Positions 45,496-53,424 of a DNA stretch of 64,000 nt are shown one piece after another (the first letter of the stretch is position 1; each line of letters starts with the position of its first letter). The notes beneath the pieces were generated by a model. The model was not told where the DNA came from and searched no databases. It saw only the letters and a list, made by a program, of their open reading frames with translations. The stretch is from assembly GCF_014199255.1 (NCBI RefSeq), contig NZ_JACIJF010000003.1, positions 124,001 through 188,000 on the forward strand, given 5' to 3'. Made by a program: the position numbers and the translations under genes. The stretch is from Sphingomonas xinjiangensis. GTDB taxonomy: Bacteria > Pseudomonadota > Alphaproteobacteria > Sphingomonadales > Sphingomonadaceae.

Positions 45496-46509
45496 TTACT
45501 TCTTGCCGACGACTTCGCCGACCAGGCGCTGGTCCGCGCCGTTAACAATGCCCGTGCCGGCAAAGGTAATGCCGATTTCCTTGGCCTGCGAGCCGAAGAA
45601 GCCGCCGGCGATCGTGCCGTCGAGCCGGCTGCCGGTGCGGAAGCTGCCGGTGAACTGATTGTTGCCGACACCGATCGCGCCCTGCGCGGTGAAGGTGCCG
45701 TACGGGGTAGTTGTGGTGCCAGTGGTGGTCGTCAGGTTCATCGTGACGGTGACCAGGCCGGTCGCGAAGTTGACGCTTACCGTCGCGGTGCCGCCAACAC
45801 GGCTGATCGTGGTAGCACCGCCTGCAACACTGACCAGGCGGGCGTTGACGCGCGAATTATATGCCTGCGTCCCGGTGGTCGGCATGTCGGTCAGCACGGT
45901 GGGATAGCCGAACACGGTGTACGCAATACGCTTGGCGCCCGCCGCCGAGTCACCGCGCCACCAGTTGGCGTAGCTCATCTGGGTGAACTGAAGGCCGGCG
46001 TCGCTGGTGATCACGGCCGCGCCGCCGGTTGTGGCGGGTGGAATGGTGTTGTTCAGGAACTCGAGCTGCGAGAACTTGCCCAGCGTCGCGGTGTCGGTGG
46101 TGCGGAACACGAATTCAGGGTTCGTGGGCGCAGGCGGGATGGTCAGGTTCGCACGCTTGAAGCGCGATTCCTCGGTGTTCTCGCGGATCACATATTCGGT
46201 GCTGTCGACCGTGATCGCGTTGCTGGTGGCCAGCCGCACGCGGGTGGAAATCGTTTCGGTGCCCGCAACGCCCAGCGTCACGGCGCCGGCGTCCGGATTG
46301 CCGGTGTAGCTGGTGGTGGCGTTGATGGTCGAGAACTCCGCCGCCGCCGCCAGCGGGAATGCGGTGTAGGTCGGCGATGCGGTGGGTGTCGGGGTCGGCG
46401 AAGTGGTCGGCGTCGGCGTTGGCGACGCGTCGTCGTCATCGCTGCCGCTGCAGCTCGCAAGCGCCAGCGTCGCAAACGCGGCGCCCATGATCATATGACG
46501 GCGAATCAT
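45496..46509 (-). CDS. Transferrin-binding-protein-B-like surface lipoprotein
   Basis: ATG 46509 is picked because AAGGAG lies just upstream and because it gives a clean lipoprotein signal ('MIMGAAFATLALASCSGS'). After an Asp/Pro/Thr-rich linker ('DDDDASPTPTPTTSPTPTPT') the ~337-residue protein is beta-rich. It ends with an eight-strand-barrel-like region: 'TFTAQGAIGVGNNQFTGSF ... GTIAGGFFGSQAKEIGITFAGTG', the C-terminal motif of TbpB-like lipoproteins. In sphingomonads such proteins are often annotated as transferrin-binding without evidence of that ligand. It lies between pth and ychF, genes that are often neighbours. Confidence 0.75.
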   Translation of the reverse strand: MIRRHMIMGAAFATLALASCSGSDDDDASPTPTPTTSPTPTPTASPTYTAFPLAAAAEFSTINATTSYTGNPDAGAVTLGVAGTETISTRVRLATSNAITVDSTEYVIRENTEESRFKRANLTIPPAPTNPEFVFRTTDTATLGKFSQLEFLNNTIPPATTGGAAVITSDAGLQFTQMSYANWWRGDSAAGAKRIAYTVFGYPTVLTDMPTTGTQAYNSRVNARLVSVAGGATTISRVGGTATVSVNFATGLVTVTMNLTTTTGTTTTPYGTFTAQGAIGVGNNQFTGSFRTGSRLDGTIAGGFFGSQAKEIGITFAGTGIVNGADQRLVGEVVGKK

Positions 46510-46600
46510 TCCCCACTCCTTCAACAAAACGAATACATACCCGACAAAGGCTCGCGGCCCCTGTACTCCAGATGAACGGGGGGGCGTCAAGCGACCAAGG

Positions 46601-46959
46601 GCCTTCTGGCGTGGTGCCGCGGACATGCGCGTGCATCCGGTTGACCCGGGCCGCTGTCGCTTCGAACATACTTCGGGCGCCGTAAACGGTGATGGTCGCG
46701 GCCATTCCAGTGCGCCGCAGCCGCCCGCCCGGGTCGCACTTGAAGCTGGAATCATCCCAGACGCCATGACGCACACGCGGTTCTGCCCGTTCGAGCAACA
46801 CCGCCGCAACGCCGCCGATATAGAGCGTCACGGGATTGGCATAGACGTCCAGGATACCGAGTTCGGCGCGGTCATCGCCGGCTCGCCGACGGGACGCGTG
46901 AAATCGACACCCTGCGGCGCGAGCACCTGGGCAGCGAGACGGTCGAGAAAGCTGCGCAT
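46601..46959 (-). pseudogene. N-terminal remnant of an oxygenase MpaB-family (DUF2236) gene, frameshifted
   Basis: From ATG 46959 the frame reads 'MRSFLDRLAAQVLAPQGVDF' through 'MTAPNSVSWT' and stops soon after. In the neighbouring frame from about 46846 it continues 'VYANPVTLYIGGVAAVLLE ... EPRVRHGVWDDSSFKCDPGGRLRRTG ... ARVNRMHAHVRGTTPEG', a clear DUF2236/MpaB N-terminal domain. Restoring one G near 46845 would join the two as '..SWTVYANPV..'. Homology ends near 46601, so the C-terminal half is gone too. Intact members are haem-dependent oxygenases. Confidence 0.68.
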
Positions 46960-47098
46960 TATTGCAGGCACAACGCTGCTGCACGCCGCCTGGCTCCCCA
47001 TCTGCGCGCGAGCCGCTGGAAACGCGCGCGCTTTGCGCCTATCGAGCGGCCCAACCAGCCGGTATTTCCGGCACCAGCAATACAGGATCACGGTTCCC

Positions 47099-48196
47099 AT
47101 GGGTTTCCGCTGCGGCATTGTCGGCCTGCCCAACGTCGGCAAGTCCACGCTTTTCAACGCGCTCACCGAAACCGCCGCGGCGCAGGCGGCGAATTATCCG
47201 TTCTGCACGATCGAGCCGAACGTCGGCAACGTAGCGGTCCCGGATCCACGGCTGGACAAGCTCGCCGCCATCGCCGGTTCGCAGAAGATTATCGCCACCC
47301 AGCTCGGCTTTGTCGACATTGCCGGGCTGGTGCGCGGCGCGAGCAAGGGCGAAGGCCTGGGCAACCAGTTCCTGGGCAATATCCGCGAAGTCGACGCGAT
47401 CGTCCATGTGCTGCGTTGCTTCGAGAATGACGACATCCAGCATGTCGACAACAAGGTCGATCCGATCGCCGACGCCGAAACGGTCGAGACCGAGCTGATG
47501 CTGTCCGACCTGGAAAGCCTGGAGAAGCGCGTCCCCAATCTCGTCAAGAAGGGCGCTCAGGGCGACAAGGAGTCCAAGATCGGCGCCAGCGTGCTCGGCC
47601 AGGCGCTTGAACTGCTGCGTGAGGGCAAGCCTGCGCGGCTGACCGTGCCCAAGGACGAGGAAGAAGCCAGGGTATTCGCCCAGGCGCAGCTGCTGACCGG
47701 CAAGCCCGTCCTGTATGTCTGCAACGTCAACGAGGAAGACGCCGCCAACGGTAACGCGCTGTCTGCCCAGGTGTTCGAGAAGGCCAAGGCCGAGGGTGCG
47801 GAGGCCGTGGTGGTCTCCGCCGCGATCGAAGCCGACATCGCAACGATGCCGCTCGAGGAACGCGCCGACTTCCTCGCCGAGCTGGGCCTGGAGGAGACCG
47901 GCCTCGCCCGCGTGATCCGCGCTGGGTATAAGCTGCTCCACCTGCTGACCTTCTTCACCGTCGGTCCCAAGGAAGCCCGCGCCTGGACGGTGCACCAGGG
48001 CGCCACGGCGCCGAACGCCGCCGGCGAGATCCATAGCGATTTCGAGAAGGGCTTCATCCGCGCCGAGACAATCGCCTATGACGACTTCGTCGCGCTGGGT
48101 GGTGAATCCAAGGCGCGCGAAGCTGGCAAGCTACGCGCCGAAGGCAAGGCCTATGTCGTCCAGGACGGCGACGTCATGCACTTCCTGCACAGCTGA
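47099..48196 (+). CDS. ychF: Ribosome-associated ATPase YchF
   Basis: ATG 47099 gives the conserved 'MGFRCGIVGLPNVGKSTLFN'; a much longer open frame from 46625 is read-through of non-coding sequence. The 365-residue protein has an Obg-type P-loop (GLPNVGKST), 'FVDIAGLVRGASKGEGLGNQFL', the ATP-preferring 'YVCNVNEEDA' in place of NKxD, and a TGS domain at the end ('FFTVGPKEARAWTVHQGATAPNAAGEIHSDFEKGFIRAE'). YchF is a translation-linked ATPase that also tunes oxidative stress responses. Confidence 0.96.
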   Translation: MGFRCGIVGLPNVGKSTLFNALTETAAAQAANYPFCTIEPNVGNVAVPDPRLDKLAAIAGSQKIIATQLGFVDIAGLVRGASKGEGLGNQFLGNIREVDAIVHVLRCFENDDIQHVDNKVDPIADAETVETELMLSDLESLEKRVPNLVKKGAQGDKESKIGASVLGQALELLREGKPARLTVPKDEEEARVFAQAQLLTGKPVLYVCNVNEEDAANGNALSAQVFEKAKAEGAEAVVVSAAIEADIATMPLEERADFLAELGLEETGLARVIRAGYKLLHLLTFFTVGPKEARAWTVHQGATAPNAAGEIHSDFEKGFIRAETIAYDDFVALGGESKAREAGKLRAEGKAYVVQDGDVMHFLHS

Positions 48197-48204
48197 GCGA
48201 CACT

Positions 48205-48237
48205 CGCCGCACCTAGCCTTTGTGGGCGGGTGCGGCG
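48205..48237 (+). terminator. Hairpin after ychF
   Basis: CGCCGCACC (48205-48213) pairs perfectly with GGTGCGGCG (48229-48237) over 9 bp around a 15-nt loop, starting 9 bases after the ychF stop. Only TTAAGTT follows, so termination would be weak or rho-assisted. Confidence 0.5.
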
Positions 48238-48239
48238 TT

Positions 48240-48312
48240 AAGTTGAGGAAGTTGCGGTCTGCGCGCGAGTGAAGTTGAGGAAGTTCTCGTCCTCACACGG
48301 CGTGAAGTTGAG
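48240..48312. repeat. Three short direct repeats (AAGTTGAGGAAGTT) at 32-33 bp spacing
   Basis: AAGTTGAGGAAGTT occurs exactly at 48240-48253 and 48272-48285. A third partial copy (AAGTTGAG) is at 48305-48312. Copies two and three share a GTG just before them. The region lies between two convergent genes, so a promoter role is unlikely. The rest of 48313-48413 shows nothing recognisable. Confidence 0.7.
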
Positions 48313-48413
48313 ACCGGTTCGAATCCACGGTCGAAAGAGCGGCCGCACGGCGACGTGCATAGATCAGCAGACGAAATCCTACATTGCAACGCCGGATCGG
48401 AGCGTCGTGCGTT

Positions 48414-48902
48414 TCAGAGGGTGTGGGCTAAGACCGCGAGATGGCGTTCGATGATCTGGGCAATGCGGGACGAGAAGTTCTCCATGATCGGTACGATGCG
48501 GCTACCCCGCAGGTCGCGCCGTTCAGGATCGATGGCACACAAGGTGCCAAAGAAGCTGGCATCCGACAGGATGATCGGCACCGAGATATAGCTTTTGAAC
48601 CCGTAGAGCGTCGGGGTTGGGTGCGACCGCCATTCGGTTTCCTCCGTCGCATCATTGATAACCACTAGCTGCGATGTCTTGCGGATATCGTCGCAAATAG
48701 TGGTCGCCACGCCCAGTTCGTCACCTGGATTCATCCCGAACTGAATCTGATCTATGACCTGACAGGCGATCCAGCGGTCTTCGGTGACTCGAGCGACTGC
48801 GGCGAACCCCATGCCGGTCAGCCGACACACCTCTTCCAGGATCTGCCGCACGTTTTCGTCGCGGGCGAGCAGCATCGCTTCTTCGTGCACTAGGTCTGCC
48901 AT
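48414..48902 (-). CDS. GAF-domain protein
   Basis: I start at ATG 48902 ('MADLVHEEAMLLARDENV'); a longer frame would run into the MerR gene. The 162-residue protein is a single GAF domain: 'ILEEVCRLTGMGFAAVARVTEDRWIACQVIDQI', 'VINDATEETEWRSHPTPTLYGFKSYISVPIIL', 'FFGTLCAIDPERRDL'. Stand-alone GAF domains bind small ligands or signal to partners; no output domain is attached. It lies 71 bases downstream of the MerR gene and may be co-transcribed. Confidence 0.8.
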   Translation of the reverse strand: MADLVHEEAMLLARDENVRQILEEVCRLTGMGFAAVARVTEDRWIACQVIDQIQFGMNPGDELGVATTICDDIRKTSQLVVINDATEETEWRSHPTPTLYGFKSYISVPIILSDASFFGTLCAIDPERRDLRGSRIVPIMENFSSRIAQIIERHLAVLAHTL

Positions 48903-48973
48903 GCAGCCTTCATCGGCAAAGGCGAGCGAATTGGCAAGAAACAGCGGGGAACGGCGCGCCTGCGCGGCGCGTG

Positions 48974-49366
48974 TCAGCTGTCGAAGGCCGCCAGGATCGG
49001 GCACGGCCCTTCCCCGCCCTTGCCGCATTCATGCGCCAGCTTGCGCAGCGCGTTGCGCGCTTGCGTCAGCTCCGTGATCTTGGCGTCGAGCGCGTCGAGC
49101 CGTTCGCGCGCCAGTTCGCGGGCGCGCGGGCGGTCGTTCCGCGCGTCGAGGTCGAGCAGCTCCGCGATCTGGTCGAGCGTGAAGCCGGCAGCCTGGGCCG
49201 AGCGGACGAAGCGCAGCCGGCGCAGGTCCGAATCGTCATAGCGGCGGACGCCGCCATATCCCCCTGCCCGCTCAGGTTCGGCCAGCAGACCGCGGCGCTG
49301 GTAATAGCGCACCGTCTCGACCCCCACCCCGCCGGCCTCGGCAAGCTTGCCGATCGTCATTGTCAT
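48974..49366 (-). CDS. MerR-family metal-type transcription regulator
   Basis: The 130-residue protein has the MerR winged helix-turn-helix ('TIGKLAEAGGVGVETVRYYQRRGLL ... GGVRRYDDSDLRRLRFV') and a dimerisation helix. It ends with a metal-binding loop Cys114-x7-Cys122 ('CGKGGEGPCPI'). This spacing is that of Cu(I) sensors such as CueR; mercury sensors have x8 and an extra upstream Cys, which is missing here. A monovalent soft metal (Cu/Ag) is therefore my first guess. The start codon is only 6 bases from the -35 of the divergent promoter it probably controls. Confidence 0.85.
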   Translation of the reverse strand: MTMTIGKLAEAGGVGVETVRYYQRRGLLAEPERAGGYGGVRRYDDSDLRRLRFVRSAQAAGFTLDQIAELLDLDARNDRPRARELARERLDALDAKITELTQARNALRKLAHECGKGGEGPCPILAAFDS

Positions 49367-49371
49367 GCCGC

Positions 49372-49403
49372 TTGACTCCGTACCATGGTACAGGCGCTAT
49401 ATG
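49372..49403 (+). promoter_or_regulatory. MerR-type promoter/operator with over-long spacer
   Basis: A -35 TTGACT (49372-49377) and a -10 TATATG (49398-49403) are 20 bases apart (19 if CTATAT is used). This is the stretched spacing that MerR-family regulators correct by twisting DNA. The spacer holds a perfect palindrome GTACCATGGTAC (49380-49391). TTGACTCCGTAC is identical, as I recall, to the left part of the classical mer promoter. Transcription would start at about the ATG of the next gene. Confidence 0.82.
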
Positions 49404-49410
49404 CCCGCCC

Positions 49411-50166
49411 ATGGCGAGTAATGCAAAGCGCGCGACGCTCTATCGCATGGTCCTGCCCGGGCATGTCTGTCCGTTCGGGCTGAAGTCGAAATGGCTGCTG
49501 GAACGGCATGGCTATGCCGTGGACGACCGTCCGCTGACGACGCGTGACCAGGTCGACGCGTTCAAGGCCGAACAGGGCGTCGCGACCACGCCGCAGACGT
49601 TCATCGCAGGCGAACGCGTCGGCGGGCACGACGATCTGCGCCGTTTCTTCGGCAAGTCCGTCGCGGACAAGGGCGCGACCAGCTACAAGCCCGTAATCGC
49701 GCTGTTCGCGATGACGGCGTGCATGGCGCTGGCGGCGACCGTGGCGGTGGAAGGCACGCCCTTTACGGGACGCGCGGCGGAGTGGTTCGTGAGCTTCAGC
49801 ATGTGCGTGCTGGCGCTGCTCAAGCTGCAAGACGTCGAGCGTTTCTCGTCGATGTTCCTCAATTACGACCTGCTCGCGCGGCGCTGGGTACCGTACGGCT
49901 ATGTCTATCCCTTTGCCGAAGGACTGGCCGGCGTGCTGATGACGGCCGGCGTGCTGCCTTGGCTGTCGGTGCCGGTGGCGCTGATCATCGGCGGGATCGG
50001 CGCCGTGTCGGTGTTCCAGGCGGTCTATATCGATCAGCGCACGCTGAAATGCGCGTGCGTCGGGGGATCAAGCAACGTGCCGCTCGGCTTCGTGTCGCTC
50101 ACCGAAAATCTGTTCATGGTCGGCATGGCGCTTTGGATGCTGCTGCGCCCGATGGGAGTATTCTGA
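49411..50166 (+). CDS. Glutaredoxin-MauE/DoxX fusion membrane protein
   Basis: ATG 49411 gives 251 residues. The first ~85 form a glutaredoxin-like domain with a single redox Cys20 ('HVCPFGLKSKWLLERHGY') and 'TTPQTFIAGERVGGHDDLRRF'. Four to five membrane helices follow, with a Cys214-x-Cys216 pair ('LKCACVGGS') before the last one, as in MauE/DoxX redox-associated proteins. This suggests electron or thiol transfer across the inner membrane, or metal/thiol handling. It is under the MerR-type promoter and overlaps the next gene (TGATG). Confidence 0.8.
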   Translation: MASNAKRATLYRMVLPGHVCPFGLKSKWLLERHGYAVDDRPLTTRDQVDAFKAEQGVATTPQTFIAGERVGGHDDLRRFFGKSVADKGATSYKPVIALFAMTACMALAATVAVEGTPFTGRAAEWFVSFSMCVLALLKLQDVERFSSMFLNYDLLARRWVPYGYVYPFAEGLAGVLMTAGVLPWLSVPVALIIGGIGAVSVFQAVYIDQRTLKCACVGGSSNVPLGFVSLTENLFMVGMALWMLLRPMGVF

Positions 50167-51548
50167 TGCGTGCCAGTCTGATCGCGCTTGCGCTGCTCAC
50201 GCCGCTGCCTGCGCTGGCCCAGGAGCATGGCGGCCATGCATCGCCCGCCCCCGAAGCGGAAGCGCCGCCGGTGGACCATGGCGGCATGGATCACGGGGCG
50301 ACGCCCCCGCACACCATAGATGGCGGTACGACGGATCACAGCACCGTGGGCCACGGTTCAATGGACCATGGCGCGATGAAACAGGACGGAACCATGGCAG
50401 GTGGCGGGATGGTGCCGCGCGTGACGCCAGGCACCGGCACCTCGCTGCTGCCGGGCGCCGAAGGCGGCATGCGCGGCGTGCACCTCACGCACGGCGGCGA
50501 CTGGATGGTGATGGCGCATGGCGACGTGATGCTCGCCTATACCGACCAGGGCGGCCCGCGCGGCGACGATGCGGTATATTCCGGGTCGATGGCGATGCTG
50601 ATGGCGCAGCGCGACTATGCCAGCGGCGCGCGGCTGCGCTTCACCGGCATGTGGAGCCTCGATCCGATCAACGGCCAGCGCGGCTATCCCAATCTGTTCG
50701 CGACCGGCGAGACCGCGCATGGTGCTCCTTTGGTCGACCGGCAACACCCGCACGACTTCTGGATGGAGCTGTCCGCACGTGCCGACGTGCCGCTGGGCGG
50801 CGGCGTGACCGGCTTCCTTTATGGTGGTCCGGTCGCCGAGCCCGCGCTCGGGCCCTCGGCATTCGTGCACCGCCGCTCCGCGCGTTACCTGCCGCTGTCG
50901 CCGATCAGCCATCATTGGTTCGACAGCACGCACGTCACCTTCGGTGTCGTCACCGCCGGGCTCGCCGCGCGCGGCGTCCAGCTTGAGGCATCGGCCTTCA
51001 AGGGCCGCGAACCCGACGAGGAGCGCTGGGGGTTCGACACGCCCAAGCTCGACAGCTGGAGCGTGCGCGCGAGCTTCACGCCCTCGCCCAATTGGGCCTT
51101 CCAAGTCAGCTACGGGCGCCTGGAACAGCCCGAAGCGATGCACGCGGGCGAAGACGAGCGGCGCACCACCGCCAGCGCGCATTATGCTAAAGGCGGCTTC
51201 TCGGCGATGGCGGCGTTCTCGGCCAAGGACCGCGTGCCGGGACAGGTGCTCACCGCCTGGCTGGGCGAGGCCAACTGGAACCTCGACCGCCATCATAGCC
51301 TGTTCGGGCGGGTGGAGAATGTCGGCAATGACGAGCTGTTCCCGGACCATGACGATCCGCTGCACGACACCAAGTTCCGCGTGACTCGGTTCGAGGGCGG
51401 TTATGCCTACCGCATCCCCCTAGGGCGTGCCGAACTGGCGCTTGGCGGATCGCTTGCGGCTTATGCCAAGCCTGCGGCGCTGGACGCGGCCTATGGCGAT
51501 CGCCCGCTCAGCTACACGCTGTTTGCGCGATTCGCCGTCGGGCAATAG
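50166..51548 (+). CDS. Outer-membrane beta-barrel protein with Met/His-rich N-terminus
   Basis: The 460-residue protein has a signal peptide ('LIALALLTPLPALAQ') and then ~60 residues rich in His, Met, Asp and Gly with repeated 'MDHG' ('HGGMDHGATPP', 'HGSMDHGAMKQ'), a pattern common in periplasmic copper proteins. The rest alternates short beta strands and aromatic residues, ending in 'LSYTLFARFAVGQ', like an outer-membrane barrel. It is translationally linked to the glutaredoxin-MauE gene. Metal binding and export or surface sequestration is inferred from composition and neighbours only. Confidence 0.75.
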   Translation: MRASLIALALLTPLPALAQEHGGHASPAPEAEAPPVDHGGMDHGATPPHTIDGGTTDHSTVGHGSMDHGAMKQDGTMAGGGMVPRVTPGTGTSLLPGAEGGMRGVHLTHGGDWMVMAHGDVMLAYTDQGGPRGDDAVYSGSMAMLMAQRDYASGARLRFTGMWSLDPINGQRGYPNLFATGETAHGAPLVDRQHPHDFWMELSARADVPLGGGVTGFLYGGPVAEPALGPSAFVHRRSARYLPLSPISHHWFDSTHVTFGVVTAGLAARGVQLEASAFKGREPDEERWGFDTPKLDSWSVRASFTPSPNWAFQVSYGRLEQPEAMHAGEDERRTTASAHYAKGGFSAMAAFSAKDRVPGQVLTAWLGEANWNLDRHHSLFGRVENVGNDELFPDHDDPLHDTKFRVTRFEGGYAYRIPLGRAELALGGSLAAYAKPAALDAAYGDRPLSYTLFARFAVGQ

Positions 51549-51586
51549 GACTTTTTGCCGCAACAATTCGCTGGCAACGCCGCGCC

Positions 51587-52852
51587 ATGCGTTTCTCCTT
51601 CAAACTCGCCGCCGCAGCCCTGGCCGCGCTGCTCCAGGCTTGTACCACCGCACCCGTCGCCGCCCCTCATGTTGCGGCGGCGCCGGCCGAAGCGCGGGCG
51701 CCGGTCGCGATCCTGGTGTCCATCGATGGCTTTCGGCCCGATTATCTGAACCGCGGCGTTACGCCTGTGCTGTCACGGCTGGCGGCGCAGGGCGTGCAGG
51801 CGCCGATGCGCCCGAGCTTTCCGTCCAAGACCTTTCCCAATCATTGGACGCTCGTCACCGGGCTGCGTCCCGACCGCAACGGCATCGTCGCCAACAGGAT
51901 GGAAGACGCCGCGCGGCCGAACGAGGTCTTCACCATGGCCACCGACGATCCGTTCTGGTGGGACGAGGCCGCGCCGATCTGGGTGGACGCCGAAAAGGCA
52001 GGCATTCGTACCGCGACGATGTTTTGGCCGGGCTCCAACGTGCCGTTCGGCGGTACGGTCGAGAAAGGTGGCCATGGCAAAGTTACAGGCGGCACCCGCC
52101 CCAGCGACTGGCAACAGTTCAACCAGGCGGTGACCGGCGAGCAGCGCGTGAATGGCGTGCTCGACTGGCTGCGCCGTCCCGCCGCGATCCGGCCGCAACT
52201 CCTGACGCTCTACTTCGACACGGTGGACAGTGCCGGCCACGCCTATGGCCCTGACGACCAGCGGACCAGCAACGCCGTGGCGCAGGTCGACAAGATGATC
52301 GGCCAGTTGGTCGACGGGCTGGCAGCACTCGGCCAGCCGGCGAACCTGGTGATCGTCGCAGACCACGGCATGGCGCAGACCAGCGACACGCGCATGGCGC
52401 TACTGAACCTGCCGGCAGACAGCTACCATCTGGTTGAGGCGGGCCCTTATGCCGCGTTGACGCCACTGCCAGGCAAGGAAGCGGTGGTCGAAAAGGCGCT
52501 GCTGGGCCGGCATCCGCATTTCGAATGCTGGCGCAAGGGCGAGATCCCGGCGCGCCTCCATTATGGCCGCAATCCGCGCGTCCCGGCAATCCTCTGCCTC
52601 GCCGAAACGGGCTGGCAGATCGGCGACAGGGCGCCCAAGGAGCCGTTCACCGGCGGCGCGCACGGCTATGACAACGCAGCGCCGGAGATGGCGGCGCTGT
52701 TCATTGCCCATGGTCCTGCGTTCCGACCGGCCAAGCTTCCGGCGTTCGACAATGTCGACGTGTATCCGCTGCTGCGCGACCTGATCGGATTGCCGGCAAA
52801 GGCCGGAGTCGATGGTAACGACACGCCGTTTAAGGCGGTGCGCGCCCGCTGA
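51587..52852 (+). CDS. Ectonucleotide pyrophosphatase/phosphodiesterase-like lipoprotein
   Basis: The 421-residue protein has a lipoprotein signal ('LAALLQACTTAP', Cys19) and an alkaline-phosphatase-superfamily NPP domain. Zinc site and nucleophile are visible: Asp47 ('VSIDGFRPDYL'), Thr82 ('PSKTFPNHWTLVTG'), 'LYFDTVDSAGHAYGPDD', 'VIVADHGMAQ' and 'GGAHGYDN'. Such enzymes hydrolyse nucleotide or lipid phosphodiesters outside the cytoplasm. Probably its own transcription unit, 38 bases after the metal module. Confidence 0.9.
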   Translation: MRFSFKLAAAALAALLQACTTAPVAAPHVAAAPAEARAPVAILVSIDGFRPDYLNRGVTPVLSRLAAQGVQAPMRPSFPSKTFPNHWTLVTGLRPDRNGIVANRMEDAARPNEVFTMATDDPFWWDEAAPIWVDAEKAGIRTATMFWPGSNVPFGGTVEKGGHGKVTGGTRPSDWQQFNQAVTGEQRVNGVLDWLRRPAAIRPQLLTLYFDTVDSAGHAYGPDDQRTSNAVAQVDKMIGQLVDGLAALGQPANLVIVADHGMAQTSDTRMALLNLPADSYHLVEAGPYAALTPLPGKEAVVEKALLGRHPHFECWRKGEIPARLHYGRNPRVPAILCLAETGWQIGDRAPKEPFTGGAHGYDNAAPEMAALFIAHGPAFRPAKLPAFDNVDVYPLLRDLIGLPAKAGVDGNDTPFKAVRAR

Positions 52853-52893
52853 GCCGCTTGCACGGGGGAGCGTTCCGGTCGAAGCTCCCGCCC

Positions 52894-53343
52894 ATGCAGT
52901 ATCTGGATGATTTTTCCGTCGGCGACCGGGCAAGCTTCGGCCGCTACGAAGTCACACGTGAAGAAGTGCTCGACTTCGCCCGCAAATACGACCCCCAGCC
53001 CTTCCACCTTTCTGACGAAGCGGCGGCGGAAACGCATTTCGGGCGGCTCGCGGCAAGCGGCTGGCACACCTGCTCCATGATCATGGCGATGCTGGTCGAG
53101 CACATGAAGGCGCATCCGCAAGCAAGCCTCGGCGCGGTCGGGATAGATCAGCTTCGCTGGATAAGGCCGGTGCATCCCGGCGACATACTACGCTGTGAGA
53201 CAGAGATACTGGAGGTGCGGCCATCGCAAAGCCGGCCGGAGATGGGCAGCCTGCGCAGCCAGATGACGGCGTTCAATCAGAAGAATGAGCCCGTTGCGCA
53301 ATATGTCGCCATTGTGCTGATGCGCCGGCGGCCGCAGGCCTGA
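52894..53343 (+). CDS. MaoC-family dehydratase
   Basis: ATG 52894 ('MQYLDDFSVGDRASFGRYEVTREEVLDFARKYDPQPFHLSDEAA') fits the hotdog-fold MaoC/R-hydratase family: the Asp and His of 'DPQPFHLSDEAA' are the catalytic pair, and 'HFGRLAASGWHTCSMIMAML' follows. The 149-residue protein likely hydrates enoyl-CoA substrates; no other beta-oxidation gene is adjacent. Confidence 0.86.
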   Translation: MQYLDDFSVGDRASFGRYEVTREEVLDFARKYDPQPFHLSDEAAAETHFGRLAASGWHTCSMIMAMLVEHMKAHPQASLGAVGIDQLRWIRPVHPGDILRCETEILEVRPSQSRPEMGSLRSQMTAFNQKNEPVAQYVAIVLMRRRPQA

Positions 53344-53351
53344 AACGCGAA

Positions 53352-53376
53352 CGGCTTCCCGATATCCGGGAAGCCG
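53352..53376. terminator. Hairpin between MaoC and repeat-protein genes
   Basis: CGGCTTCCCG (53352-53361) pairs perfectly with CGGGAAGCCG (53367-53376) around ATATC. Both flanking genes converge here. The lack of a T-tract makes intrinsic termination uncertain. Confidence 0.5.
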
Positions 53377-53424
53377 CTTGGTGCCAACGCATGCACCGGC
53401 GACGGACCCGCCGCCGGTTTTCTG

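Noticed and set aside
46625..47098. Long N-terminal extension of ychF
   Set aside because: YchF begins at the P-loop region in all known members; the extension is the reverse complement of the MpaB remnant.
48240..48312. CRISPR array
   Set aside because: Repeats are only 14 bp, number two to three, and no cas gene is present.
48312..48334. GGTTCGAATCC, resembling a tRNA T-loop
   Set aside because: The flanking bases do not form a 5-bp T stem and no acceptor, D or anticodon arm precedes it.
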